Assembly (NCBI RefSeq): GCF_000328685.1
Contig: NC_019974.1
Coordinates: 2,657,001 to 2,721,000, forward strand
Direction of reading: 5' to 3'
DNA length: 64,000 bases
From: Natronococcus occultus SP4
GTDB taxonomy: Archaea; Halobacteriota; Halobacteria; Halobacteriales; Natrialbaceae
In this document: positions 56,899-64,000 of the stretch, one piece after another
Layout of the letters: every line of letters begins with the position of its first letter
Position numbering within the stretch: position 1 is the first letter of the stretch
The notes under the pieces: model-generated
Told to the model about the DNA's origin: nothing
Seen by the model: the letters and a program-made list of their open reading frames with translations, nothing else
Database searches by the model: none
Program-made: the position numbers and the translations under genes

Positions 56899-57354
56899 CT
56901 ACGGCGCGTAGGTCCCCTCGAGCGTCGCGTCCGCGAGAACGTAGCCCTCCATCGCCTCTCGGAGGCCGTCGGCGTCGGTCCCGGAACCGAGGTCGAAACT
57001 CGTCTCGAGCGCGAAAACCGCAAACCGGTAGGTGTGCTCCCGATCTGGGGGACTCGGGCCGCCGTAGCCGACCTCGCCGAAGTCGTTGGTGCCCTCCGTC
57101 GCGTCGTCGTCCGACCAGTCCTCGGGGATCGTTCCGGTCTCCGCGGGAACGTTCCAGACGACCCAGTGGTCCCAGATCGTCCCCGCGGGCTCGACCGCGT
57201 CGGGATCGTCCACGATCAGCGCGAGTGTCTCGGCGTCCTCGGGAACCCCGTCGATCTCGAGGGGCGGGTTGACGTTATCCTCGTCGTAACCGTACCGATC
57301 GGGGATGCGTGCGCCCGAATCGAACGCGGGACTCGTGAGGGTAAGCGTCGCCAT
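56899..57354 (-). CDS. YbhB/YbcL-type (PEBP, Raf-kinase-inhibitor-like) protein
   Basis: A 151-residue protein starting MATLTLTSPAFDSGARIP. The PEBP ligand pocket motifs are present: ALIVDDPDA, TIWDHWVVWNVP and YGGPSPPDREHTYRF. Family members bind anionic ligands such as phospholipid head groups; the role in archaea is unknown. No signal peptide. The ATG at 57354 was preferred to one 21 bases upstream. Confidence 0.9.
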   Translation of the reverse strand: MATLTLTSPAFDSGARIPDRYGYDEDNVNPPLEIDGVPEDAETLALIVDDPDAVEPAGTIWDHWVVWNVPAETGTIPEDWSDDDATEGTNDFGEVGYGGPSPPDREHTYRFAVFALETSFDLGSGTDADGLREAMEGYVLADATLEGTYAP

Positions 57355-57454
57355 CACTCGGCTCTCCCACTTCATCTACGAAGTAAGTTACACCGGAACA
57401 CAGTGACATCGGTGTCAGCGCGAACTTATCCCTCTCGGTTTCCTAGCCCCGGTG

Positions 57455-57922
57455 ATGGCATTCGCCTCTCGACTCACGAACCGCAGCGACAGCGACGAGG
57501 GTTCCCCCGACCGCACCGAGCCGACCGATGACGACGGGTCGGTCACCGACAGCGCGCTCTTCCGTCTCGGGCGCGTCCTCTTCGGGGGCGTCCTCGCGTT
57601 CAACGCGATCGACAACCTGCGGAACCTCGAGGAGCGCATCGGCTACGCCGAGTTCAAGGGCGCACCCGAACCCGACCGCACCGTCCCGGCAGCGAGCGTC
57701 GGCCTGCTGCTTGGCGGACTCGGCGTCGTCCTCTGGAAGCTCCCGGCCGCGGCCGCGCTGGGAATCGCTGGCTTCCTGGCCGGTACGACCCCGGTGATGC
57801 ACGACTTCTGGAACCAGGACGATCCCGAGGAGAAACAGCAAGAGCAGATCCAGTTCCTGAAAAACACGGCACTGTTCGGCGCCGCGCTCGCGTTCGTGCG
57901 GGTCGCCCGTCGCTCGAAGTAA
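57455..57922 (+). CDS. DoxX-like small membrane protein
   Basis: A 155-residue protein. After 35 polar residues, LGRVLFGGVLAFNAIDNLRN starts the first helix; three more follow (VGLLLGGLGVVLWKL; AAALGIAGFLAG; FLKNTALFGAALAFV), the DoxX arrangement with a Met-His-Asp-Phe-Trp loop (MHDFWNQDD) before the last one. Possibly linked to quinone or thiosulfate chemistry. A GTG lies directly before the chosen ATG. It converges on mutS. Confidence 0.8.
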   Translation: MAFASRLTNRSDSDEGSPDRTEPTDDDGSVTDSALFRLGRVLFGGVLAFNAIDNLRNLEERIGYAEFKGAPEPDRTVPAASVGLLLGGLGVVLWKLPAAAALGIAGFLAGTTPVMHDFWNQDDPEEKQQEQIQFLKNTALFGAALAFVRVARRSK

Positions 57923-57951
57923 CGCCGACGATCGCTTCGTTGCCGTTTCGA

Positions 57952-60639
57952 CTACTCCTCGAGCAGCCGCTGTAACCGATCGAGCTCCGTCAGCGCCTCG
58001 ACGGGCGTGAGGTGGGCCAGTTCGAGCTCCCGGAGCTCGCTTGCGACGTCGTCGGGAAGCGCCTGACTCCCGCCGTCGGTCGACGCCGGAACGTGGGGCT
58101 CGGCCGCTCGGCCCTGCGGGTCGGACTGGGAGTCGGGACCGTCGATCGCCGGCTCGTCGGCGTTTTCCGCGACGAGCTCCCGGGAGCGCTCGACGACGTC
58201 CTCGGGGACCCCCGCGGCGGTCGCGACCTCGACGCCGTAGGAGCCCGTCGCCGAACCGGGGGCGATCTCGTGGTGGAAGACGACCTCACCCTCGCGTTGC
58301 TCGACCTCGAAGTGCAGCGTGAACGCAGCCGGGAGCTCCTCGGCCAGCTCGGTCAGCGGGTGGTGGTGGGTCGCGAACAGCGTCGTCGCGCCGACCTCGT
58401 CGTGGAGGTGTTCGGTGATCGCCTGTGCGATCGCCAGCCCGTCGGCCGTCGAGGTCCCGCGGCCGACCTCGTCTAACAGGACCAGCGAGCGTTCGTCGGC
58501 CTCCCGCAGAATGGTCGCGAGCTCGTCCATCTCGACCATAAAGGTCGAGCGCCCGCCCGCGATGTCATCGCTGGCGCCGACCCGGGTGAAGATCCGGTCG
58601 ACAGGCGAGATCCGGGCCGATTTGGCGGGAACGAAGCTGCCGACCTGGGCCAGCAGGACGATCTGGGCTACCTGGCGCATGTACGTCGACTTCCCGGACA
58701 TGTTCGGTCCCGTGATCACCGCCAGTCGCCGATCGGGCGAAAGGTCGGCGCCGTTGGGGACGAACGACTCTTGGGTGCGCTCGACGACGGGGTGGCGCCC
58801 GCCCTCGATGTCGATCTCGAGGTCGGCGTCGCGCTCGCGGATCTCGGGTCGACAGTAGTCGTACTGGGCCGCGACCGTCGACAGCGAGACCAGGGCGTCG
58901 ACCGTCGCCAGGGCGTCGGCCAGCGCCTGGACGCGCTCGACCTCGTCGGCGACCGCGCTTCGCACCTCGCAGAACAGCTCGTACTCGAGCTCGTCGGCTC
59001 GCTCCTCGGCGCCAACGATCTCGTCCTCGCGTTCCTTGAGCTCGGGCGTGACGAACCGCTCGGAGTTCTTTAGGGTCTGGCGGCGCTGGTAGTTCTCGGG
59101 TACCGAATCGAGGTTCGGGTTCGTCACCTCAATGTAGTAGCCGTGGACGGAGTTGTAGCCGACCTTCAGCGAGTCGATCCCGGTTCGCTCGCGCTCGCGG
59201 GCCTCGAGGTCGTCGATCCACTGCTTTCCGTCCCGCGCGGTGCCCCGGAGCTCGTCCAGATCCGCGTCGTACTCCTCGGCGATGATCCCGCCTTCGGTGA
59301 TCTCGATGGGCGGGTCCGAGACGACGGCGTCGTCGATCAGCTCGCGGACGTCCGCGAGGGGGTCGAGCTCCTCGTGGAGCCGCTGGAGGCGATCGCAGTC
59401 GGCGTCGGCGAGCACCTCACGGATCTCGGGGACCACCGCTAACGTGTCCCGCAGCGAGCGCAGGTCCCGGGCGTTGGCCCGCTCGCGGGAGATCCGTCCG
59501 ATCAGTCGCTCGAGGTCGTAGACGTCTCGCAGCAGCTCGTACAGTTGCTCGCGGCGCCGGACCGCGCCCGTCAGCTCCTCGACGGCGTCGAGACGGGCCT
59601 CGATCCGGTCCGGTTCGAGCAGCGGTCGGCGGAGCCAGTCCCGGAGCGCCCGTCCGCCCAGCGCGCTGGCCGTCTCGTCGAGGACACCGACCAGCGTTGC
59701 GTCCTCGTGAGCGCGGACCGCGCGGGGTTCGAACAGCTCGAGGCTCCGCAGGGCAACAGCGTCGAGCAGCAGGTACTCGCGGGGGTCGTACCGGGTGAGG
59801 TGGGTGAGATACTCGAGGCGGCTCCGTTCGGTTCCGTCGGCGTTCTCGTCCGCGTCGCTCTCGGCACCGCCGCGGGCGTACTCGGCGTACTCCAGCAGGG
59901 CGCCACAGGCCCGAATCTCGGCGTCCGCGGCCAGCAAGGCGTCGGGTTCGCCGAAGTACCCCGAGACGGTGTCGGTCGCGCGCTCGAGGACGAACGCGTC
60001 GGGATCGAACGGCGTCACCATGCAGTCCTCCGGGAGGGGGTCGGCGCTCGCGTCGGGGCCGACGACGGCCTCCGAGGGTGCGAACCGGCTCACCTCGTCG
60101 GCGATCGCTTCGGTCGAGGTCGAACTCGTCGCGAGGAAGTCGCCCGTCGAAACGTCAAGTAAGGCGACGGCAAGCTCGTCAGTGCTTCGGCCGTCGCCGT
60201 CCCCCCGTGCCAGCGCGGCGACGAAGTTGTTGTCGTCGCTGGCCAGCAGCTCGTCCTCAGTGAGCGTTCCGGGTGTGATGACGCGGGTGACTGCTCGCTC
60301 GACGACCCCCGGTGACTCGCCGGGCTCCTCGATCTGGTCGGCGACGGCGACCCGGTAGCCGGCCTCGAGCAGCTCCTCGATGTACGACTCGGCGTTGTCG
60401 ACCGGGATCCCGGTCATCGGATACTCGCCGGTCGAGTCCTCGCGGCTGGTCAGGGTCACCTCGAGCAAGCGGGCGGTGCGTTCGGCCGCACCGCAGAACG
60501 TCTCGTAGAAGTCCCCCACCTGAAAGAGCACGAGCGCGTCGTCGTAGCGCGCACAGAGATCGTGGTACTGACGCATCATCGGCGTCAGCTCGTCGCGTTT
60601 CTCGGCCATCGCGTCTGGCGGGCCAAGCGCCGGATCCAT
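57952..60639 (-). CDS. mutS: DNA mismatch repair protein MutS
   Basis: An 895-residue protein. The mismatch-binding domain starts with [20 protein letters not shown] and has the Phe-x-Glu contact (GDFYETF) that stacks on the mismatch. The connector, lever and clamp domains follow; Walker [10 protein letters not shown] is at about residues 644-652, then [14 protein letters not shown] and [13 protein letters not shown]. The C-terminal part is an acidic spacer and a helix-turn-helix region. It implies a MutS1-type pathway in addition to NucS. No mutL is next to it. Confidence 0.95.
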   Translation of the reverse strand: MDPALGPPDAMAEKRDELTPMMRQYHDLCARYDDALVLFQVGDFYETFCGAAERTARLLEVTLTSREDSTGEYPMTGIPVDNAESYIEELLEAGYRVAVADQIEEPGESPGVVERAVTRVITPGTLTEDELLASDDNNFVAALARGDGDGRSTDELAVALLDVSTGDFLATSSTSTEAIADEVSRFAPSEAVVGPDASADPLPEDCMVTPFDPDAFVLERATDTVSGYFGEPDALLAADAEIRACGALLEYAEYARGGAESDADENADGTERSRLEYLTHLTRYDPREYLLLDAVALRSLELFEPRAVRAHEDATLVGVLDETASALGGRALRDWLRRPLLEPDRIEARLDAVEELTGAVRRREQLYELLRDVYDLERLIGRISRERANARDLRSLRDTLAVVPEIREVLADADCDRLQRLHEELDPLADVRELIDDAVVSDPPIEITEGGIIAEEYDADLDELRGTARDGKQWIDDLEARERERTGIDSLKVGYNSVHGYYIEVTNPNLDSVPENYQRRQTLKNSERFVTPELKEREDEIVGAEERADELEYELFCEVRSAVADEVERVQALADALATVDALVSLSTVAAQYDYCRPEIRERDADLEIDIEGGRHPVVERTQESFVPNGADLSPDRRLAVITGPNMSGKSTYMRQVAQIVLLAQVGSFVPAKSARISPVDRIFTRVGASDDIAGGRSTFMVEMDELATILREADERSLVLLDEVGRGTSTADGLAIAQAITEHLHDEVGATTLFATHHHPLTELAEELPAAFTLHFEVEQREGEVVFHHEIAPGSATGSYGVEVATAAGVPEDVVERSRELVAENADEPAIDGPDSQSDPQGRAAEPHVPASTDGGSQALPDDVASELRELELAHLTPVEALTELDRLQRLLEE

Positions 60640-60698
60640 ACCCGCACTCGGCCGCTCGGCGGGGAAATAACTTGCTGGATCGGCGCTCGACTTCCGGA

Positions 60699-61031
60699 TT
60701 ACCGTTCGAGGTAGTACTCGAGGTGGTCCTTGCAGCCCGGGTTGAACGGCGCTTCACAGGCCGGACACCGCGAGTCCGAGTCGAGATACGTCGGCGCCGT
60801 CAGCGTCGTCCCGCAGGCGCCACACAGTACCGACGGCTCGTCGAACCGCGTTTCGGGCCAGCCGCCCGCCTCGTGGTCGGCGACGGCCGCGTGACAGCGA
60901 AAACAGGGGTAGTACCGCTCGCAGCAGGCGAACCGGAACGCGACGACGTCGCGCTCGCCGCGGTAGTGCTCACAGCGGGTTTCCGGGCCGACCTCGAGGC
61001 CGTACACGGGTATCTCGCCGACGAGTTGCAC
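60699..61031 (-). CDS. CHY-type zinc-finger protein
   Basis: A 110-residue protein. The sequence [19 protein letters not shown], then [17 protein letters not shown] and [12 protein letters not shown] gives the His/Cys pattern of CHY zinc fingers, which bind about three zinc ions. Members act in protein quality control or redox chaperoning. Here it stands alone downstream of the mobile element; its promoter region is only about 60 bases before the element end. Confidence 0.88.
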   Translation of the reverse strand: MQLVGEIPVYGLEVGPETRCEHYRGERDVVAFRFACCERYYPCFRCHAAVADHEAGGWPETRFDEPSVLCGACGTTLTAPTYLDSDSRCPACEAPFNPGCKDHLEYYLER

Positions 61032-61088
61032 GATCGGCTCGAAGACGGCCAGCGGCTTGGCGGTTTCGACGGAGCGTCGCGGAACACG

Positions 61089-61295
61089 GTGAACTACCCC
61101 ACCCTACTCACTCACGGCTGACGCCGTTCGTTCCTTGAGGGTGGGGCTTCCTGCTTCGATGACGCGCTTTGCAGGAACCGAATGGGTTCCCCTAGGGAGC
61201 GCAGTCTCCACAGGCGTTGACGAGAGCGGAGCTCTCGTCCGCACATCAGAATCGCCTTGCGATTCTGAGGACGTTGATTCGGAGCGTCCCGCTCC
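61089..61295 (-). ncRNA. Predicted TnpB-associated guide RNA scaffold (omega RNA/sotRNA)
   Basis: In studied TnpB systems the guide RNA scaffold comes from the 3' part of tnpB and the right end, with the guide taken from the flank. Here that region is full of structure: perfect hairpins at 61219-61239, 61247-61267 and 61281-61295 and the branched right-end stem at 61097-61146. Halobacterium has sense transcripts overlapping tnpB 3' ends. The guide would be read from the bases below 61089, in the CHY gene promoter region. Confidence 0.5.
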
Positions 61296-62390
61296 TAACT
61301 GCTTGATACCGCGAGAAAGAATGTTCCAGGCTGCGTTCCAGTCCCTGTCAGCGGTGAATCCGCACGATGGACAGGAGTGTTCGCGGACCCAGAGCGGTTT
61401 GTCGGTCGACATACCGCAGGCTGCACACTCTTTGGTCGTCCCGGACGGATTGACGGCGACGAAGTGTGTGCCTTCACGTTCGCACTTGTACTCGAGCATT
61501 CGGAGGAACGTACCCCATGCTGCACCGGCACGGTTCCGAGAGTTGCCGTCAAGTTCGACCAGACCTTTTGCGTCAAGGTCTTCGACCGCGACGAGATCGT
61601 ACTCTCGAGCGTAGTAGTTCGAGAGCTTGTGCAAGAAGTCTCTGCGCTTGCGCTTCAGGTCGGCGTGACACTCGGCCACACGACGGCGTTGTTTCTCGTA
61701 GTTGTTTGAGCCGTGTTCTTTGTCCGAGAGTTTTCGTTGCTCACGTTCGAGTCGGTCGCGTTCGTCCGAGAGGTCGACCGATTCGATCGCGTGGCCGTCA
61801 GTGTCGTGTGCATACTTGAGAATCCCCACGTCGATACCAACGATGTCCTTCGGATTCTCTGGTTTCTCTGGCGGGTCGTCGGGCGTTTCGACACCGAGAA
61901 CAGCGAACCACTCGCCCGTTGGTTCCTTTTTCACCGTGGCCTGTTTGATCGTAGCGTCGTCGGGTAGCTCCCGGTGGAGCCGAACAGGTATTTCTCCGAT
62001 CTTTGAAAGCCGTAGGACGGTCTGACCACCCGTGTTCTTGAGTTCGAAGCCAGACTGTCGGTACGTGAATGATCGGTACTCGTTCGGTGCTTTCCACTTG
62101 AGCTGGCCAACCACACGACCATTATCTTTCGCGTCTTTGAGGCGTGAGAGATTGTTGTACAATCGCTCGACGACGTTCTGAAGCGTTCGGGAATACAAGT
62201 CGGTGAGGTCGGTCCACCACTTCTTGACCGACGGAAGTTGGTTGATCTCGTCGTACTTCGTCGTCCCGTCGTTGTGGTTGAGGCGGTGGAGGAAGTGGTT
62301 GTACACTTGCCGGTACAGATCTCGGTGTCGGTCCAACGTCTCTCGGAGACCATCAGACGGCTCGAGTCTGTACCGGTAGTTGTAGTTCAT
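61104..62390 (-). CDS. tnpB: RNA-guided endonuclease TnpB
   Basis: A 428-residue protein. RuvC residues D187 (VGIDVGILKYA), E270 (AVEDLDAKG) and D350 (DRDWNAAWN) are all present, as is the zinc finger C322, C325, C340 and C343, so nuclease activity should be intact. Residues after about 362 (GIKQLGAGRSESTSSE) are a Ser/Glu-rich tail encoded by the hairpin region; EAGSPTLKE near the end is a common haloarchaeal tail. TnpB cuts DNA guided by the element's own RNA and favours element retention. Start follows the upstream stop directly (TAG-ATG). Confidence 0.93.
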   Translation of the reverse strand: MNYNYRYRLEPSDGLRETLDRHRDLYRQVYNHFLHRLNHNDGTTKYDEINQLPSVKKWWTDLTDLYSRTLQNVVERLYNNLSRLKDAKDNGRVVGQLKWKAPNEYRSFTYRQSGFELKNTGGQTVLRLSKIGEIPVRLHRELPDDATIKQATVKKEPTGEWFAVLGVETPDDPPEKPENPKDIVGIDVGILKYAHDTDGHAIESVDLSDERDRLEREQRKLSDKEHGSNNYEKQRRRVAECHADLKRKRRDFLHKLSNYYAREYDLVAVEDLDAKGLVELDGNSRNRAGAAWGTFLRMLEYKCEREGTHFVAVNPSGTTKECAACGMSTDKPLWVREHSCPSCGFTADRDWNAAWNILSRGIKQLGAGRSESTSSESQGDSDVRTRAPLSSTPVETALPRGTHSVPAKRVIEAGSPTLKERTASAVSE

Positions 62391-62513
62391 CTACGAACGT
62401 TCTTCGATGAGCTCGTCCAGTTTCTCTTGGACGAACGAGGAGAGATTCAGATGGTTCTCCTGAATCCACTCCTCTTGGTCATCTCGGATCGATATGTTCT
62501 TTCGCGTTGCCAC
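62391..62513 (-). CDS. Small 40-residue protein upstream of tnpB
   Basis: GTG at 62513 opens MATRKNISIRDDQEEWIQEN and the frame ends in TAG directly before the tnpB ATG. The sequence looks like half of a ribbon-helix-helix protein: a strand (KNISI) then two helices (DQEEWIQENH, SFVQEKLDELIEE). It may regulate tnpB transcription or its guide RNA. Such small ORFs often precede tnpB in haloarchaea. Confidence 0.65.
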   Translation of the reverse strand: MATRKNISIRDDQEEWIQENHLNLSSFVQEKLDELIEERS

Positions 62514-62768
62514 AACACAAGCTACACACTTTGTGTAATTAAGTGCCTCGGGCGTGGGCCTGTGGGCCTGCTGTAGAATAGTGTATGAAAGACAAGTGGC
62601 GTTGACGAGACGCTTCGCGTCTCGTTCGCGCACAAGAGCTTCGCTCTTGTGAACGCTGTATCCCCTCCCTGCTCGAGCCTTCGACTCTCGCTGAGGAAGG
62701 GGTCTTAGCGCCTAAATTCAGATAAACTAGAGAGTGATCGACGGAGCGAACCGACGGTGACGGCCGCG

Positions 62769-63320
62769 TTACTCGAAGGCTTTCGTGTCGCCGCGGCGGT
62801 ACCGTCCGAGCCGTCGGTACCCCTGGACGACGCCGTCCTCGTCGAGTTCGATCTCGTAGCGGCCGATGATGTCCTGGGTGTCGGGCACCGCCGAGCGCTC
62901 GACGACCTCGACGACCGCGCGCCAGCCCTCGTCCATCGGCGAGATCTCGCTGACGCCGTCGAACTCGTGGCCGATGAGTTTGCCGGCGGTCTCCCGGACC
63001 CGCTTCCGGATCGCGAGGACGCCGGCGATCTGGTCGTCGGCGTCGACGTCGTCGGCATCGACGTCCTCGGGGTCGGTTGCCTCCTCGTCGGCCATCTCCG
63101 CCGACTGGACGTCCTGATCCTGGTCCTGGTCGGCGTCCTCGGCCTGTTGTTCGTCCTGCTCCTGTTCCTGCTCGTCGGCTGATTGTGTTTCGCTCACGGT
63201 CGGATCACTCTCGTCGTGTTGATAACAGAACCCGTCCTCCTGGGCCGGACGGGAGCACCGCTCGTCGTCCCCGGTGCGTGCCCGGCATTGCTCCTGGTCG
63301 GTCGTCTCGGCGTCGGACAT
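62769..63320 (-). CDS. gvpO: Gas vesicle protein GvpO with N-terminal zinc-binding-like motif
   Basis: A 183-residue protein. Residues from about 95 form the GvpO domain (GWRAVVEVVERSAVPDTQD, IIGRYEIELDEDG, YRRLGRYRRGD), required for gas-vesicle formation in haloarchaea. Residues 10-36 read QCRARTGDDERCSRPAQ and then FCYQH, a C-x7-C-x8-C-x2-H pattern that could bind zinc, followed by a Gln/Glu/Asp-rich linker. It lies four bases behind gvpN. Its 3' end is about 55 bases from the TnpB element. Confidence 0.88.
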   Translation of the reverse strand: MSDAETTDQEQCRARTGDDERCSRPAQEDGFCYQHDESDPTVSETQSADEQEQEQDEQQAEDADQDQDQDVQSAEMADEEATDPEDVDADDVDADDQIAGVLAIRKRVRETAGKLIGHEFDGVSEISPMDEGWRAVVEVVERSAVPDTQDIIGRYEIELDEDGVVQGYRRLGRYRRGDTKAFE

Positions 63321-63323
63321 AGC

Positions 63324-64000
63324 TTACAGCGCGTCTTCGATCGTCTCTCGAAGCTCGTCGATCTCGTCGTCCTCGCCGGCGAGTTTCGGCGCCAGCACGT
63401 CGGTAAACACGTCCGCCAGCAGCTCGTCGTCGAACTCGTCGGCGTCCTCAGCGAAGACGGACAGTCCTTCCGCGGCGGTGATCGCCGCGCGAGTGCCCAC
63501 GACGACGTCGAGTTCGTCCCGGAGGGTTCGGATCGCGTCGACGACCCGTTCGATCGTCTCCTCGGGGACGTCGGTGTGAGCGGCGACGATCTCGCGTTCG
63601 GTTTCGGCGTCGTAGTAGCCGACGTGGACGCCGACGAACCGGTCGAGGAGGGCGTCCTGCTGTTCGTGAACGCCCGCGTACTCGACGTCGTTCGAGGTCA
63701 CGAGCAGCCGGAACTCTGGGTGGACGTCGATCGTCCGATCCTCGCCGTGTTTGCCGGGTCGCTCGAGGACGCCCTCCTCGAGGACCGACAGCAAGACGTT
63801 GTGGGCCGCGGGATCGCTCCGGGAGAACTCGTTGTACACGAGCGTCGCACCCTCCCGAACGGCGACCGACAGCGGGTTGTCGACCCACCGCTCGCGGACG
63901 ACTTCGGTCGTCTTGCTGACGCCGCTGACGAACTGATCGCGCTCCTCGTAGCGCTCGCCGCCGGAGTGGGTACCGACGAGTTCGGCGGTGCCGACGGCCT
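63324..64000 (-). CDS. gvpN: Gas vesicle protein GvpN (AAA ATPase), 5' part outside window
   Basis: The visible 225 C-terminal residues belong to a MoxR-like AAA ATPase: ATLVYNEFSRSDPAAHNVLL, VLEEGVLERPGKH, then sensor-1 LLVTSNDVEYAGV and the arginine region LLDRFVGVHVGY. GvpN is needed for enlargement of gas vesicles; with GvpO it belongs to the accessory part of the gvpACNO operon. The Walker A motif would be beyond the right edge. Confidence 0.9.
   Translation of the reverse strand, partial: AVGTAELVGTHSGGERYEERDQFVSGVSKTTEVVRERWVDNPLSVAVREGATLVYNEFSRSDPAAHNVLLSVLEEGVLERPGKHGEDRTIDVHPEFRLLVTSNDVEYAGVHEQQDALLDRFVGVHVGYYDAETEREIVAAHTDVPEETIERVVDAIRTLRDELDVVVGTRAAITAAEGLSVFAEDADEFDDELLADVFTDVLAPKLAGEDDEIDELRETIEDAL

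Larger units (their letters stand above)
61089..62712 (-). mobile_element. IS1341-type (IS200/IS605 family) element with tnpB only
   Basis: The element holds tnpB and a 40-residue ORF but no tnpA, so it cannot move by itself. The right end has CCCCACCCT (61097-61105) and AGGGTGGGG (61138-61146) enclosing an inner hairpin CGGC-TGAC-GCCG, and ends in GTTCAC at about 61089. The left end holds hairpins at 62605-62625, 62631-62651 and 62662-62702. Boundaries are judged from these structures and are good to perhaps 20 bases. It lies between the CHY gene and the end of gvpO. Confidence 0.75.

Overview
The window is chromosomal DNA of an extremely halophilic archaeon (class Halobacteria). The sequence is GC-rich throughout, proteins are strongly acidic, many genes have a TATA-like box about 25-30 bases before the start codon (leaderless transcripts), and the gene content is archaeal: TFB, pelota, aCPSF1, RqcH, GfcR, NucS, bat-type HTH-10 regulators, twin-arginine lipoproteins and gas-vesicle genes. 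The gene set would fit Natrialbales, but that is inference; no rRNA or tRNA gene is visible to place it.

Layout. 1-8.7 kb: truncated RND transporter, RNase Z-like hydrolase, zinc alcohol dehydrogenase, twin-arginine papain-like protein, Lhr helicase, winged-helix regulator and pelota. 8.7-13.9 kb: siroheme nitrite/sulfite reductase, small proteins, a membrane protein and an asparagine-synthetase-like protein; two copies of a palindromic repeat lie exactly at two gene ends. 13.9-18.6 kb: a thiamine-type ABC importer with an MTH1187-type thiamine-binding protein gene on the opposite strand inside it. 18.7-24.9 kb: KatG, RqcH, FNR-like reductase. 25-35 kb: mixed metabolism (amidohydrolase, HD phosphohydrolase, CtBP-like dehydrogenase, PanB, HAD phosphatases, acyl-CoA dehydrogenase) plus an HTH-10 regulator preceded by a short coupled ORF. 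35-43 kb: GfcR, an acidic-repeat lipoprotein, TFB with a palindrome in its promoter, RNase HI and its operon partner, PadR, pyrophosphatase, an alkaline-phosphatase-fold enzyme, DUF371 and a broken gene. 43-52.5 kb: endonuclease III, a TrkA-type K+ channel, a second ABC importer (PotDABC-like), a DMT transporter and an unknown membrane protein. 52.5-61 kb: aCPSF1, NucS, MutS and small proteins. 61-62.7 kb: an IS1341-type TnpB element. 62.7-64 kb: gvpO and gvpN, the end of a gas-vesicle cluster that continues to the right.

Functional themes: nutrient import (two ABC systems), genome maintenance (Lhr, RNase HI, endonuclease III, NucS, MutS), RNA/ribosome quality control (pelota, RqcH, aCPSF1) and oxidative/nitrogen metabolism.

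The most notable signal is in the TnpB element. Its catalytic residues are intact. The last part of tnpB carries three back-to-back perfect hairpins, and the first two recur, with changed but still paired stems, at the other end of the element. This looks like conserved RNA/DNA structure, partly at the expense of the protein tail. Two solo hairpins elsewhere (20.87 and 42.09 kb) resemble right ends of such elements.
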